Assembly: GCA_964521285.1 (NCBI GenBank)
Contig: CAZFQS010000047.1
Location: forward strand, 1-14,462
Source: G020354785 sp964521285
Lineage (GTDB): Bacteria; Bacteroidota; Bacteroidia; Bacteroidales; UBA10428
Reading direction: 5' to 3'
DNA: 14,462 nucleotides
Part shown: one piece after another, positions 1 to 8,359 of the stretch
Position numbering within the stretch: the first letter of the stretch is position 1
Layout: every line of letters begins with the position of its first letter
Notes under the pieces: generated by a model
Databases searched by the model: none
What the model was told of the DNA's origin: nothing
What the model saw: only the letters and a program-made list of their open reading frames with translations
Position numbers and translations under genes: made by a program

Positions 1-3000
1 ATGTCATTGACGAAAACTTCAGCAAATTTGAATCTTTCCAAAAAAATCCGGTTAACAATAATGGTCTGACCGATAACGATGCAACAGGATTTACTGAAGA
101 TAGCAGGGGAAATGTCTGGATAGCAACAGATGGAGGAGGAATATGCAGATTTGAACCTGAAACCCGTAAGTTTAACAAGATTATTGTTAATACTGCAGGT
201 CATAATTATCTTGTTAATAATGCTATAAAGGCCATTTTATATGATTCAAAGGAAAATATATGGATTGGTACCTGGGCCGGCGGGGTAGACCGTTTGAATA
301 AAAACGGGGTGAAAATTAAAAACTATAATATAGAAAGTGAAGAGGGTGGTGGTAACAATAATATATTAAGTCTGTATGAAGATTCAAAAGGAAACATATG
401 GGCAGGTACAGCAGGAAGCGGATTATTTAAATATAATACTGCCACAAATACATTTAATCAGGTAGACTGCAGCAACCAATCAGGAATACTTACGAAAGCA
501 GCCTATGTCACTGCAATGCTTGAAGATTCTGAAGGTTCCTTTTGGATAGGTACGCTATATGGTATGGTAATTCTGAAGAGAAGTCCGGACCAGAAATTTT
601 CATGTATCAATTTTTCCCGTGGAGATAATAACCCCGGTTTAAGTAGTAATGCGATTGAGGTTATTTTTGAGGACAGAGAGAAAAGATTATGGTTTGGTAC
701 CACGGATAACGGTTTGAATTTATTTAATAAACAGGACAGTACCTTCATTGTTTTCCAGAAAAAGGATGGTTTGCCAGGCAATTCTATTCTGGGAATATTG
801 GAGGATGATGCAGGATTTTTATGGATCATGACCAATAAGGGAGTTTCCAGATTTAATTATGATTCACTGGATTTTACTAATTATACAAGGGAAGACGGGC
901 TTAATTCCAACGAGTTTTATGCACGGTCCTGTTTACGAACAAAAAAAGGAGAGTTATATATAGGAGGAGAAAATGGTTTTAATGTATTCTATCCAAAAAA
1001 TATTAAGAACAATAACTTCATTCCTCCTGTATACCTTTCAAATCTTAAAATAAACAATATTGCGGCAGAAATCGGAGCTGGAAACTCACCTCTTAAAAAG
1101 CATATTGGGGAGACAACTGAAATTACGCTGAGCTATAAACAATCTTCCTTTACAATAGAATTTGTTGCGCTGAATTATACGCGTTCTGCAAGAAATCAGT
1201 TTTCATATAAGCTGGAAGGATTTGACAGTGAGTGGAATGATGCAGGTAATAATAAAAATGCCAGTTATACCAATATTAAACCGGGCAAGTATGTCTTTAT
1301 GGTAAAAGGTTCAAATAATGACGGTATATGGAATGATACACCCACTCGCTTACTGATAAATATTGAACCGCCATTTTGGAAAACCTGGTGGGCTATACTC
1401 ATATATATTTTATTGATTTCTGTCTTAATTGCTGTTTCTCTGAAAATATGGAATGAAAGAATCAAAATAAGAAATCAGTTGAAACTGGAACAATTAGGCA
1501 GAGAAAAAGAACATGAATTAAATGAAAAGAACATTCAATTTTTTACGGACATCTCACATGAATTCCGCACGCCCCTGAGTCTAATAATAGCCCCTCTTGA
1601 GGGTCTTATCCTTTCAGCCCAATCCAGAATAAAAGAACAATTAGTTGTAATTTACCATAATGCACAACGGTTGCTTCATTTGACAAACAATCTGATGGAT
1701 TTCAGAAAACTTGAAGAAGGAAGAACAAGTCTCAGGGTAAAATATGGAGAAATTGTCAGCTTTATCAGAGAAGTGTCATCATATTTCAATGTGAATTTCA
1801 AAAGACGGCATATTAATTTTACCATAAATACAAGCGATGCCGCAATTCAAGGGTGGTTTGATCCGGAAAAGCTGGAAACCATAATGCTTAATTTGCTATC
1901 AAATGCATCTAAGTACACCCCTGATGGCGGGAACATACAAGTTGTAGTAAATTCCCTGAAATCAAAGAATGTCAAAGAAAAATATAATATTTCGTCAGAA
2001 GAAATGCAACCGGCTTCCCGGTACATAGAAATTGGGATTATTGACGACGGTTCAGGAATCTCCTCTGAAGATCTTCCTTTCGTATTTGAGAAATTTTACC
2101 AGTCAGATTCTACCAGGAAGAAGAAAAATTCAGGAATGGGGATTGGTCTGGCACTAACAAAAGGATTAGTTGAATTGAATCATGGACGTATAAAAGCAAG
2201 AAGTAATCCAAACCATGAGACAAATTTTTCATTTGTTCTGCCTATCGACCATAGGTCCTTCCATGAAGATGAAATTGTCGATGAACCAACAAGCGTACTT
2301 AGCAGAACTATATTGAGTGAGCATGAAGAATCAAGTTTAAAAAAGCATGGGAAAGAACTGTCAGGTACAGACCAGGACGAAGAAAAAGCGGATGTTTTAG
2401 TTGTTGAAGATAATTACGAGCTCAGGACTTTTCTGGCCAGGGAACTGGGCGAAAAGTATGCTATCGTTCAGTCAGATAACGGGAAATCCGGAATTGAACT
2501 TGCCTTTAATGTAATACCTGATTTAATTGTCAGTGATATTTTAATGCCGCAATGCAGTGGGATAGAATTATGTAATGTGCTTAAAGCAGATATCAGAACC
2601 TGTCACATTCCAATCATATTGCTAACTGCCAAAACTACCATTAGTGACCAGATTGAGGGAGTTGAAGTCGGAGCTGATGCCTATATCACTAAACCCTTTA
2701 ACATGCAATTCCTGGTGGCAAAGATTAATCAGCTAATCCAATCCAGAAGAAAATTATATGCCCATTTCAGTCAGGATGTCTACATTATACCAAATAAAAT
2801 GGCTGATAACGAACTGGATCAGATGTTTTTACAGAAGACTATCGATTATATTGTCATGAATATTAATGATAATACGCTTAATGTAGAAGGATTGGCAGTT
2901 GAAATGAACCTGAGCCGAAGTAATGTTTACAGGAAAATAAAGGCGCTTACGGGTATGACGATTATTGAATTTATCAGGATTATCCGCCTGAAGCATGCAA

Positions 3001-3131
3001 TAAAGCTTATGGAAGCTAAAAAGTATACACTGGCTGAGATTGCTTATCAAACGGGTTTCACTTCACCTTCTTACTTTACAAAAAGTTTTAAAGATCAGTA
3101 TGGTAAGCCTCCCTCTGAATATCTATCCTGA
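1..3131 (+). CDS. Hybrid two-component system (HTCS) sensor/regulator, 5'-truncated by window edge
   Basis: One-protein sensor kinase and transcription factor that typically controls a PUL by binding an oligosaccharide in the periplasm. The frame is open from the window edge (first full codon at base 3; 1042 residues visible), so the TTG at 294 is internal and the true start lies upstream. Numbering from base 3: about seven Reg_prop beta-propeller repeats with W-I-G-T-type cores (for example NIWIGT, RLWFGT) fill roughly residues 30-330. A Y_Y_Y domain follows at about 380-455, then one membrane helix at about 463-483. The HisKA dimerisation helix carries the phospho-histidine H519 (SHEFRTPLS). 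The HATPase_c domain shows an N box near 630, DDGSGI near 681 and GMGIGLAL near 711. The receiver (about 796-910) has VVEDN, phospho-acceptor D845 (SDILMP), LLTAK and ITKPF. An AraC-type double helix-turn-helix spans about 958-1042. All key catalytic residues are present. Family members are usually 1300-1400 residues, so about 300 N-terminal residues are missing. Adjacency to the Sus genes suggests it regulates them. Confidence 0.96.
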   Translation, partial: VIDENFSKFESFQKNPVNNNGLTDNDATGFTEDSRGNVWIATDGGGICRFEPETRKFNKIIVNTAGHNYLVNNAIKAILYDSKENIWIGTWAGGVDRLNKNGVKIKNYNIESEEGGGNNNILSLYEDSKGNIWAGTAGSGLFKYNTATNTFNQVDCSNQSGILTKAAYVTAMLEDSEGSFWIGTLYGMVILKRSPDQKFSCINFSRGDNNPGLSSNAIEVIFEDREKRLWFGTTDNGLNLFNKQDSTFIVFQKKDGLPGNSILGILEDDAGFLWIMTNKGVSRFNYDSLDFTNYTREDGLNSNEFYARSCLRTKKGELYIGGENGFNVFYPKNIKNNNFIPPVYLSNLKINNIAAEIGAGNSPLKKHIGETTEITLSYKQSSFTIEFVALNYTRSARNQFSYKLEGFDSEWNDAGNNKNASYTNIKPGKYVFMVKGSNNDGIWNDTPTRLLINIEPPFWKTWWAILIYILLISVLIAVSLKIWNERIKIRNQLKLEQLGREKEHELNEKNIQFFTDISHEFRTPLSLIIAPLEGLILSAQSRIKEQLVVIYHNAQRLLHLTNNLMDFRKLEEGRTSLRVKYGEIVSFIREVSSYFNVNFKRRHINFTINTSDAAIQGWFDPEKLETIMLNLLSNASKYTPDGGNIQVVVNSLKSKNVKEKYNISSEEMQPASRYIEIGIIDDGSGISSEDLPFVFEKFYQSDSTRKKKNSGMGIGLALTKGLVELNHGRIKARSNPNHETNFSFVLPIDHRSFHEDEIVDEPTSVLSRTILSEHEESSLKKHGKELSGTDQDEEKADVLVVEDNYELRTFLARELGEKYAIVQSDNGKSGIELAFNVIPDLIVSDILMPQCSGIELCNVLKADIRTCHIPIILLTAKTTISDQIEGVEVGADAYITKPFNMQFLVAKINQLIQSRRKLYAHFSQDVYIIPNKMADNELDQMFLQKTIDYIVMNINDNTLNVEGLAVEMNLSRSNVYRKIKALTGMTIIEFIRIIRLKHAIKLMEAKKYTLAEIAYQTGFTSPSYFTKSFKDQYGKPPSEYLS

Positions 3132-3206
3132 TTAACTTCGAGATAACATGAATTATGACTGATGAAATAATTTTTTTATTTTACAAATAAGAAAACAAAA
3201 GACTTT

Positions 3207-3226
3207 ATTTGGAGCATAAACCAAAT
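3207..3226. repeat. Small inverted repeat upstream of the GH35 gene
   Basis: ATTTGG (3207-3212) and CCAAAT (3221-3226) form a perfect 6-bp inverted repeat around an 8-base spacer, 40 bases before the GH35 start. It could be an operator half-site pair or a chance event in AT-rich DNA. It lacks a T-tract, so it is unlikely to be a terminator for the HTCS gene. Confidence 0.25.
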
Positions 3227-3266
3227 TATATTGATAAACGAAAAAGGAACCACAAAATAAAACATT

Positions 3267-4937
3267 ATGAAAATAATAATTAAGGTTACATTATTTATCG
3301 GAATATTTATATTACTGATATCCGGATGTCACAAAGAAGGACATAGGGCAGAATTAAAGCAAACTCAAAAATCATCTCAGATTCCTTATTTGAAGAAACA
3401 GGGTAAAACAACACAATTAATCGTTGACGAAAGGCCATTTCTGGTTCTAGGCGGAGAACTGGGTAATTCGTCTTTCACCAGCCTGGAATATATGGAGCCA
3501 ATATGGTCCAAATTAAATAAGATGAATCTGAATACAGTTTTAGCTCCTGTCTATTGGGAACTGATTGAACCGGTTGAAGGAACATTTGATTTTAAATTGC
3601 TTGATCAACTGATTTATGAAGCCCGCAACCATGATTTAAGACTTGTCTTTCTGTGGTTTGCCTCCTGGAAAAACAGTACGTCAAGCCATGCTCCATCCTG
3701 GGTTAAAAAAAATCAGGAAAGATTTCCAAGGATAAAAGATGACAAAGGTAATAGTCACGAGATATTAACTCCTTTTAGTAATAACAATTTGCAGGCAGAT
3801 TTAAATGCATTTAAGGCATTAATGAAGCATATAAAGGAAATTGATAGCAGGGAACACACCATAATAATGATTCAACCTGAAAATGAGATTGGAATGCTAC
3901 CTTCAGCAAGGGATTATCACCCATTGGCCAATAAAAAATTTCAGGAAAATGTACCGCAGGAATTTATACAATATTTAAAAAATAATAAGGATAATTTAGT
4001 ACCTGAGTTTAAGGAAATATGGGCAGAAAATGGATATAAAGAATCAGGAACCTGGGAGGAAATTTTCGGGAAAGGTTTGCATACTGATGAAATCTTTATG
4101 GCCTGGTACTATGCAAAATTTGCCGATACAATTATAGAGGCAGGCAAAGAAATTTATCCTTTGCCAATGTTTGTGAATGCAGCTTTAATTAGACCTGGAC
4201 GAAAACCCGGGTCAGGTTATCCAAGCGCTGGGCCCTTGCCTCATTTAATGGATGTATGGAAAGCAGGAGGGCCAACTATTGATTTTTTATCACCCGATCT
4301 TTATTTCCCTAATTTAAAGCACTGGTGTGATCTGTATACACGACAGGAAAATCCTTTATTCATTCCCGAACATCGTTTTGATAATACTGTTGCAGCCAAA
4401 GCAGCATATGCTATCGGACATTATGAGGGCATTGGATTTTCCCCTTTTTCTATAGAAAATGCAAACGATCCGGAAAACGAACCATTAGGAAGAATCTACA
4501 ATATAATAAGTCAGCTGACACCTATCATAACAGACCATCATGGTAAGGATAAAATTGAAGGAGTCCTTTTTGACAAAGAAAATCAGGAAAGCGTTTTCCA
4601 ACTGGGAAATTACGAATTTACCTTACGGCACAGCTATGCTTTAGGATATGAGGCTAATTCCGGAAATGATACCTGGGATATGGCAGGCGCCATAATCGTT
4701 CAAACTGACGAAAACGACTTTTTTGTTGCAGGGTCCGGGATTGTAGCAACATTCAAAAATTTAAGTAATCCCATGCTAAATGTCGGAATATTGAAAACCG
4801 ATGAAGGAAGGTTCGAAGATGGACACTGGAAAGTCATAAGACATCTGAATGGAGACCAGACACACCAGGGAAGACATATAAGGATATTTTTAAATGATTA
4901 TTCTATTCTTAGATTTGAACTGTATAATTACGAATAG
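3267..4937 (+). CDS. GH35 beta-galactosidase-like lipoprotein with DUF5597 C-terminal region
   Basis: Predicted exo-acting retaining glycosidase that removes terminal beta-galactose (or a related sugar) from a glycan or oligosaccharide. The 556-residue product begins with a lipoprotein signal: hydrophobic residues 7-18, then I-S-G-C with lipidated Cys21. A TIM-barrel of the GH35 (GH42-like) type covers about 45-420. QPENEIG matches the GH35 acid/base motif with Glu207 as proton donor. The Glu in FIPEHRFD (Glu368) is the likely nucleophile. The C-terminal portion (about 425-553, including a GRFEDGHW segment and HQGRHIRI) resembles DUF5597, which accompanies a GH35 subgroup that includes xyloglucan beta-galactosidases such as Cellvibrio Bgl35A. 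The gene lies 135 bases after the HTCS and 165 bases before SusC1, so it may have its own promoter. Start: ATG at 3267 directly precedes the signal peptide; there is no strong Shine-Dalgarno site, which is usual in this phylum. Other terminal sugars cannot be excluded. Whether it faces outward or into the periplasm is not clear from the residues after Cys21. Confidence 0.92.
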   Translation: MKIIIKVTLFIGIFILLISGCHKEGHRAELKQTQKSSQIPYLKKQGKTTQLIVDERPFLVLGGELGNSSFTSLEYMEPIWSKLNKMNLNTVLAPVYWELIEPVEGTFDFKLLDQLIYEARNHDLRLVFLWFASWKNSTSSHAPSWVKKNQERFPRIKDDKGNSHEILTPFSNNNLQADLNAFKALMKHIKEIDSREHTIIMIQPENEIGMLPSARDYHPLANKKFQENVPQEFIQYLKNNKDNLVPEFKEIWAENGYKESGTWEEIFGKGLHTDEIFMAWYYAKFADTIIEAGKEIYPLPMFVNAALIRPGRKPGSGYPSAGPLPHLMDVWKAGGPTIDFLSPDLYFPNLKHWCDLYTRQENPLFIPEHRFDNTVAAKAAYAIGHYEGIGFSPFSIENANDPENEPLGRIYNIISQLTPIITDHHGKDKIEGVLFDKENQESVFQLGNYEFTLRHSYALGYEANSGNDTWDMAGAIIVQTDENDFFVAGSGIVATFKNLSNPMLNVGILKTDEGRFEDGHWKVIRHLNGDQTHQGRHIRIFLNDYSILRFELYNYE

Positions 4938-5002
4938 CTATATCATATAATTTAGACCAATACTATTTTCATATATCTCGGTTAATAAGCAAAACTCGCA
5001 TC

Positions 5003-5029
5003 AAATTTCAAAGTTATTGGCTGAAATTT
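5003..5029. repeat. 8-bp perfect inverted repeat in the GH35-SusC1 gap
   Basis: AAATTTCA (5003-5010) and TGAAATTT (5022-5029) are perfect reverse complements separated by 11 bases, 66 bases after the GH35 stop and 73 bases before the SusC1 start. In RNA this would be a weak A-U-rich hairpin. In DNA it could be an operator for the adjacent Sus operon. No clear U-run follows, so a classical intrinsic terminator is not well supported. Confidence 0.35.
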
Positions 5030-5066
5030 TATATACATATATTTTAAGCGTAAATAACTTTATTGA

Positions 5067-5090
5067 TATAAACTTATAAACCTATAAACC
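5067..5090. repeat. Three-copy 8-bp tandem repeat (TATAAACY) just upstream of SusC1
   Basis: Three head-to-tail copies are visible: TATAAACT at 5067-5074, then TATAAACC at 5075-5082 and at 5083-5090, followed by TATT. The block ends 12 bases before the SusC1 ATG, so it lies within or next to the 5' untranslated leader. Its function is unknown. Copy-number slippage could change leader length or promoter spacing, but this is inference. Confidence 0.5.
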
Positions 5091-5102
5091 TATTATTCAT
5101 TT

Positions 5103-8100
5103 ATGAAATTTTTAAACAGGATCCAAAAGTGCACAGCCACAATCTGGCTGTTGTTCTTTCTAATTATAGCCAATAGTAATTTTATTAGTGTGTCAGGAGC
5201 ACCCGGACAACAAGATGAAATACCAATTAGTGGTTTAGTAGCAGATGCTAACTCAAATGAACCGCTACCTGGTGTTTCTATTATAGTGAAAGGTACTTCT
5301 GTTGGAACTGTTACTGATATGAATGGTAAGTATTCCATTAATGTTCCGTATGGTGCATCACTTCAATTTAGTTGCATTGGTTATTTGAAAGAAGAGTTCA
5401 CTATTAGAGATGAAACTGAATTATCAGTTAAGCTTGTTCCCGATATCATTGGACTCGAAGAGATTGTTGTTGTGGGCTACGGGATTCAGAAGAAGAGTGA
5501 TGTTACAGGATCAATTGCATCGGTGAGCAGTGAAAAAATAACCGAAGTACCTGTATCGGGAATTGATCATGCTTTGCAGGGTCGTGCATCCGGGGTAAAT
5601 ATTATTACCAAATCCGGCCGGCCAGGTGAAGATGCAACAATCCAAATTCGTGGTATTACATCCATAAATGCAGGATCACCGCTCTTAATTGTTGATGATA
5701 TTCCAGGTGGTAGTTTAGCCGGCATAAACGCGAACGACATCGAATCCATAGAAATTTTGAAAGATGCTTCCTCTGCTGCAATTTACGGGGTTTCGGGGGG
5801 TAACGGGGTCATTATCGTTACAACTAAAAAAGGACAACAAGGAAAATTAAAAACTAATTTTAATTTTTATACAGGCATTGAAAATAGCACCCGTAAACTC
5901 GACCTTATGAATTCACAGCAGTTAATGCAGTGGTTCGAAGAGACACAATGGGAGGGATCAAGTCCGAGAAACAGAGATACTATTGCCACTACGGGACGTA
6001 TTGATACACTTCCTACTTACGACTGGCAAGGTTTTGTTTTTGAGCCATCCCATACACAGAATTATGATCTGACTATGAGCGGAGGTTCGGAAAATTCAAC
6101 ATTTCTAATAAGTGCAAATTATTTTAAACAGGACGGGATAATACGTAACAGCGATTATCAGCGGTACACACTCAGAATAAAATCAGATCACAAGCTATTA
6201 AAGCGAATTAAATTCAGTCAGAACAGTTATTATGTAAATACAAACACTGACGGATTCGACTGGCAGTTCCATGAATATTACAATAGTCCGATAATACCTG
6301 CATTGCTGATGCCGCCGATGGTCCCGGATTATAATGAGGATGGTACCTGGGCCAATTCCGATTTATCCGGGAATAGTAATCCGTTGGCTATGATGGATAT
6401 GATTAACCGAAAAGCAAAAACGAACGATATAAGTACAAACATAAGTGTGGATATAGAAATTCTGAAAGGTTTAATATTTAAAAGCCGGTTTTTCGGAAAC
6501 ATGGGATTCGACGATACGAAAGAGTTTCAGGATGTGTATTATAACACTACAACCGACAGAAGGGATAAAAACAAACTTCTGGGCAGGATTGACCGGTCAC
6601 TGGATTATACTGCCCAGCAACTGTTAAGCTATAATTTTAGCCTTTTAAATAATCATAATATTACATTACTGGCCGGGATGGAATATAGTCGCAACAGGAG
6701 TTATTATATCTCCGGTGAAAGAGATTCTCTTCCGAGCCCCTTGCCTGCAATGCAGTTTTTTTCTACTTCGTATGACAGGGAAGCACCATCACAAATTATC
6801 CAGGGAGGTGGAGAAGAAGGACGTAAATTATCTTATTTCACAAGGTTAAATTATGATTATAAAGGAAAATGGCTGTTAACCGCAAATTTAAGGCGTGACG
6901 GAGTGCATAATTTACATCCCAGACAGAGGATAGGGTATTTTCCCTCAATTTCAGGTGGCTGGAAATTTTCTGAAGAAGAATTTATGCAATCACAGGGACT
7001 TATTAGTTTTGGTAAAATAAGGATTGGTTACGGTGAAATGGGGGCATTCCCCCGGACGGATTATCCATATTTAAGTTTAGTCCGTACACCCAGTACTTTA
7101 GGTTATTCTTTCGACAATTCCGATGTTTCTTCTGTAGGCGCTGCTGTCATTCAGATTGAGAACCCTGATATTAAATGGGAGACTGTACGCATGACAAATG
7201 TGGGTATTGACCTTGCCTTTTTTCAAAATCGTCTAAGTGTGAGCGCCGAATATTATAACAAGGTAAATGAAGATATGATTATGGATATGGAAACTCCTTA
7301 TATCACTGGAACTTACTCTATGGGAGCTGATTTTGACGGTTCTACCACCTATCCTGAAGTGAATGTTGGAAGTATCCGGAATTCAGGCTTTGAATTTAAC
7401 CTGGGTTATAAGAAAATGGTGGGTAATTTAAAAGGTTCATTTGATTTAAATTTCTCTACCCTGAAAAATAAAGTTCTGGATTTAGCTGCCGATTCACTTA
7501 CAAGAGGTAGTATTCATTGGCTTAACCCTATAAACCTTACACGCATAGGCGGATCAGTTTCTGAATTCTGGGGGTGGGAGACAGATGGCATTTTTACAGA
7601 ATCGGATCCTTTCATCATTGTGAACGATAGAAAAATAATTACCAATCAAGCCTTCCGGATTACCGATCAAGGCGATACCGTTTATGCACAGAGGGATGCA
7701 CGACCTGGTGATGCAAGGTTTAAAGATGTAAACGGCGATGGAAGGGTGCTTACGGATCAAGACAAGGTTTCATTGGGGAGTCCTCTCCCAAAATTTATAT
7801 TCGGCTTTTCAATTAACCTAGAATATAAAAATTTTGACTTCTCAGCTTTCTTTAACGGAGCCTATGGAAATAAAATATTAAATGGTATAAAACAATACCT
7901 TTACTATCGTCAGGATTTTACCAATCACGCGGCCGACTTTGCTAACAGGTACGTTGAGAACGATATTTATAAATATGATCCTGTTACAGGAGAAAGATTT
8001 ATTGCGGTTCCGGCTAACCATAATACAACTGTATTCCGTGATGATTCCAAAAATTATTCCAGGCCAACAGATTTTTATGTGGAAGACGGTTCGTATCTGA

Positions 8101-8336
8101 GGCTGAAAATTTTAAATCTTGGATATACAATTCCGGCTGCTTTAACTAGTAAAATAAATATACAAAAATTTAGAGTATATGTAGGCATAAAAAACCTGTT
8201 TACAATAACTAAATACCAGGGGTATAATCCCGAAGCAGGTTATACAAGCGAAGATCAGAATCTAGATATGGGAATTGATATCGGGGTTTACCCGGTTACC
8301 CGTATGTATTTAATTGGTGTAAACTTGAATTTTTAA
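5103..8336 (+). CDS. SusC-like TonB-dependent outer-membrane glycan transporter (SusC1)
   Basis: Outer-membrane beta-barrel that imports oligosaccharides captured by its SusD lid, energised by TonB-ExbBD. The 1077-residue product is close to the usual SusC length of about 1000. A signal peptide covers about 1-33 (hydrophobic 14-23, likely cleavage near VSGA). A carboxypeptidase-regulatory-like domain follows at about 41-113. The TonB-box/SusC motif EEIVVVGYG lies at about 118-126. The plug domain contains the SusC/RagA signature at about 211-245 (IESIEILKDASSAAIYG, then NGVIIVTTKKG). The remainder is the 22-strand barrel type, ending in ...NLNF with the terminal aromatic residue expected of outer-membrane proteins. 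There is no STN domain, which fits HTCS control rather than an ECF-sigma/anti-sigma relay. The stop is 23 bases before SusD1, so the two are co-transcribed and should form the SusCD complex. The ATG at 5103 directly begins the signal peptide. Confidence 0.98.
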   Translation: MKFLNRIQKCTATIWLLFFLIIANSNFISVSGAPGQQDEIPISGLVADANSNEPLPGVSIIVKGTSVGTVTDMNGKYSINVPYGASLQFSCIGYLKEEFTIRDETELSVKLVPDIIGLEEIVVVGYGIQKKSDVTGSIASVSSEKITEVPVSGIDHALQGRASGVNIITKSGRPGEDATIQIRGITSINAGSPLLIVDDIPGGSLAGINANDIESIEILKDASSAAIYGVSGGNGVIIVTTKKGQQGKLKTNFNFYTGIENSTRKLDLMNSQQLMQWFEETQWEGSSPRNRDTIATTGRIDTLPTYDWQGFVFEPSHTQNYDLTMSGGSENSTFLISANYFKQDGIIRNSDYQRYTLRIKSDHKLLKRIKFSQNSYYVNTNTDGFDWQFHEYYNSPIIPALLMPPMVPDYNEDGTWANSDLSGNSNPLAMMDMINRKAKTNDISTNISVDIEILKGLIFKSRFFGNMGFDDTKEFQDVYYNTTTDRRDKNKLLGRIDRSLDYTAQQLLSYNFSLLNNHNITLLAGMEYSRNRSYYISGERDSLPSPLPAMQFFSTSYDREAPSQIIQGGGEEGRKLSYFTRLNYDYKGKWLLTANLRRDGVHNLHPRQRIGYFPSISGGWKFSEEEFMQSQGLISFGKIRIGYGEMGAFPRTDYPYLSLVRTPSTLGYSFDNSDVSSVGAAVIQIENPDIKWETVRMTNVGIDLAFFQNRLSVSAEYYNKVNEDMIMDMETPYITGTYSMGADFDGSTTYPEVNVGSIRNSGFEFNLGYKKMVGNLKGSFDLNFSTLKNKVLDLAADSLTRGSIHWLNPINLTRIGGSVSEFWGWETDGIFTESDPFIIVNDRKIITNQAFRITDQGDTVYAQRDARPGDARFKDVNGDGRVLTDQDKVSLGSPLPKFIFGFSINLEYKNFDFSAFFNGAYGNKILNGIKQYLYYRQDFTNHAADFANRYVENDIYKYDPVTGERFIAVPANHNTTVFRDDSKNYSRPTDFYVEDGSYLRLKILNLGYTIPAALTSKINIQKFRVYVGIKNLFTITKYQGYNPEAGYTSEDQNLDMGIDIGVYPVTRMYLIGVNLNF

Positions 8337-8359
8337 TTCCCTCATTAATCTATAAGAAA

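Noticed and set aside
294..3131. TTG at 294 as the start of the HTCS gene
   Set aside because: The frame is open back to the window edge and the upstream codons encode further propeller repeats (NVWIATDGGG, NIWIGTWAGG), so 294 is internal.
3160..3180. AATAA/TTATT around a T-run after the HTCS gene as a terminator
   Set aside because: A five-pair all-A/T stem around a homopolymer is expected by chance and would be too weak.
5055..5062. TAACTTTA as a Bacteroidota -7 box (consensus TAnnTTTG) for SusC1
   Set aside because: It matches 7 of 8 positions, but no TTG/TTTG -33 element is found at the right spacing; the nearest TTG, at 5017-5019, is too far away.
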